Positions 19,448 to 20,953 of a DNA stretch of 20,953 nt are shown in pieces (the first letter of the stretch is position 1; every line of letters starts with the position of its first letter). The DNA is from Gloeophyllum trabeum ATCC 11539 (Eukaryota > Basidiomycota > Agaricomycetes > Gloeophyllales > Gloeophyllaceae), in NCBI RefSeq assembly GCF_000344685.1, contig NW_006920413.1, positions 472,094 to 493,046 on the forward strand, given 5' to 3'. The position numbers and the translations under genes are program-made. Below the pieces are notes generated by a model that was not told the DNA's origin, ran no database searches, and saw nothing but the letters and a program-made list of their open reading frames with translations.

Positions 19448-20598
19448 CTATGCGTTGTTTGCACATTGTGACGTGTCCCTCACATCAGCTGAAGGGATAG
19501 CACCTGGGACACTGACAGCTGTTGATGTAGTCTCCTCGATGTGACTGCTGCAGAGTTGTCCATTGGTGCGTGCCCGCGTCGCTTGGTGTGGATTAGGTGC
19601 TGATGGAGCATTGGGTTGCTTCCGTTTCTTAGCGGATGTGTTGCCTTTCGCTTTGCTTTGGGTAAGATCCCATTCCTTGCGGTTCTGCACCGCTGCTTTG
19701 ATCATTTCTTGATGCGTCTGGTGTTCGGGCTCTGGGAGTACGTGATGGAGTGACTGTATTATGCTCGAGCTGCGCAGCTGCGCCAGATTCAAGAGTCTAT
19801 CTTCAGGCTCCACACTGTGCAAGTACTCACACTCTCGGTTAATGGTAATTTGGCGTTCTTGAATGACATTTCGAGTCATAGTGCTGACACAACCATGTTC
19901 AGCACAGTTGTGGATCGTGCTCACCGCACACAAGATATCCTTGATGGTGGTCAGAATTCTTTGATGGCTAGTTCTCGGTGCATTCCCTCTCACCTCAAAA
20001 CTCAGGAGACATTGTGCATTCGCGACACGCCGGCAGCGAGGAAAACGGTAAGGCTCAATCTCCGATTCAAGAACACATGGAACAACCAGCATGCCGATCA
20101 AGGACTTGTGTGTTGGGTGCACGAGGATTTCTTGAACCTGGCCGACCTTGGGTAAGTCCTTCTCACCATAGGCAACATATTTAGATGGTGCGATGCGATC
20201 TCCATTTGCTAATGTGAGATCCTGGCATTGCAGGACTGTATCCAGTTCCGAGGCCAGCGGGCAGTCAATACCTGCTTCTGCGCATTTCGTAGTGTTCCAG
20301 GGTATGGCTCCTTCCTTTGCAACCAGAATGTACTGACCTACAACATGACATCATGAGGACACTGTTCAACCCAGTACACACAATTTTACTCACCCGCTTT
20401 GGACTGCTCATCCAGAGCAGTCATGCACATGAACTCCTGAAACTCGCGGTCATTCATCAAGGCTCGGACACCTGCACCCGCCTGGCGCGGATGTTCCCAT
20501 GGCTCTCCAGCCACACTGCAAATAAGGTATCCGCCAGCGACTCTTCTTGACTCTGCACCAGTTGGCACCCTTCCGGGGTCCTCCAGCGCGGCGGTCAT
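19448..20598 (-). CDS. Agaricomycete HNC/QER-motif protein (364 aa)
   Basis: Two exons, 20598-20394 and 20337-19448, are joined by a 56-nt GTGAGT...GTAG intron after one base of a Gly codon. The middle of the protein carries IHNCAEHGC (about residues 210-218), VIQERQ (about 226-231) and LLNLAQLR (about 250-257). From memory this ordered set marks a large family of uncharacterised proteins in Agaricomycetes, often encoded near transposons. The His/Cys spacing in HNC...C suggests metal binding, but this is inference. Before it lies a hydrophobic/charged domain (YGEKDLPKVGQVQEILV) that could be a small beta-barrel. The C-terminus is Lys/Arg-rich (AKKRKQ), consistent with a nuclear location. The gene is intact. 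It diverges from the CDS at 20723. Confidence 0.7.
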
Positions 20599-20722
20599 TA
20601 GAGTAGTTTTCTCTACAATTTCTCTCTCAGGGCGACTTTCTGGCTTTTCTCTCCTCTCTACTGACTCCTCCCGGTCTCACCTGGTACTTCGGACTAAGCT
20701 ACATAATCTTAATAACATCGGT

Positions 20723-20953
20723 ATGTCGGGCGCGACGAACGAGAAGTCGGGCCCTGCCAGCAACCTCACGGCGAGGACCCCGGGAAACCGGGTCGGTCTC
20801 CGAAGTGCTTCCGAGCTGTGGGCGGGATTCTTAACTGGCGCCGTCCGCGACACCGCGTCCGCAAAGACATATCTTATCAAGAAGAATTATATCCTAGAGA
20901 CAGAAAGAATCACCCTCGGAAAGTTAGCGGATGCCTTAATGGCCACCACAAAA
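20723..20953 (+). CDS. 5' part of an unrecognised CDS, cut by the window end
   Basis: From ATG 20723 the frame stays open for 77 codons to the last base. It reads MSGATNEKSGPASNLTART, then ELWAGFLTGAVRDTASAKTY and ILETERITLGKLADALM. The start is hydrophilic and low-complexity, then becomes helix-forming. The arrangement recalls the first ORF of a retroelement, but no diagnostic motif is inside the window, so I leave the function open. It shares a 124-bp upstream region with the divergent HNC/QER gene. Confidence 0.5.
   Translation, partial: MSGATNEKSGPASNLTARTPGNRVGLRSASELWAGFLTGAVRDTASAKTYLIKKNYILETERITLGKLADALMATTK

Noticed and set aside
1..20953. tRNA, rRNA or CRISPR features
   Set aside because: No tRNA B-box with a plausible cloverleaf, no rRNA-like sequence and no spaced direct repeats were seen. 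Introns show this is eukaryotic nuclear DNA.

Overview
This is nuclear DNA of a filamentous basidiomycete, most likely an Agaricomycete. Every gene that can be assembled is split by GT-AG introns of about 40-66 nt. Several products match, from memory, families expanded in mushroom-forming fungi: a MULE transposase with a SWIM finger, a TET/JBP-like 2-oxoglutarate dioxygenase, a DUF6532-like protein, a protein with an HNC/QER/LN-AQ-R motif set, and a Plavaka-like C-terminus. No intact housekeeping gene is visible. The window reads as an accessory, transposon-rich and pseudogene-rich region. All homology statements come from recognising motifs; no search was run.

Layout. 1-1.6 kb is mostly non-coding, with one weak ORF pair after a TATA-like box. 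1.68-5.08 kb is a minus-strand graveyard: a small two-exon hypothetical gene, the truncated C-terminus of a Plavaka-like protein, a 33-codon fragment of mitochondrial HSP60, an orphan exon, and a long HSP60 pseudogene that keeps its introns but has lost exon 1 and three internal segments. 5.4-9.45 kb holds two plus-strand multi-exon genes: a DUF6532-like protein of about 620 residues behind a 13-bp-arm hairpin, and an unknown protein of about 307 residues whose reading frame runs through a 32-bp tandem duplication. 9.45-10.59 kb is non-coding and contains a dense CGGGTA/TACCCG block.

10.59-15.41 kb is the centrepiece. A complete TET/JBP-like dioxygenase gene (plus strand) meets, tail to tail with 101 bp between stop codons, a complete MULE-type DDE transposase gene (minus strand). 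Both have their catalytic residues. The pair may be one composite mobile element encoding both DNA movement and DNA modification, although no terminal inverted repeats were found by eye.

16.6-19.1 kb is a head-to-head pair across 177 bp. The minus gene belongs to a lineage-specific family with a GGDTGFW motif and appears truncated by a 17-bp tandem duplication. The plus gene encodes a coiled-coil protein. 19.45-20.60 kb is the HNC/QER gene on the minus strand, and a plus-strand CDS starting at 20723 runs off the window.

All gene models here were spliced by hand, using reading-frame continuity as the guide. Exon limits are explicit predictions, not observations.
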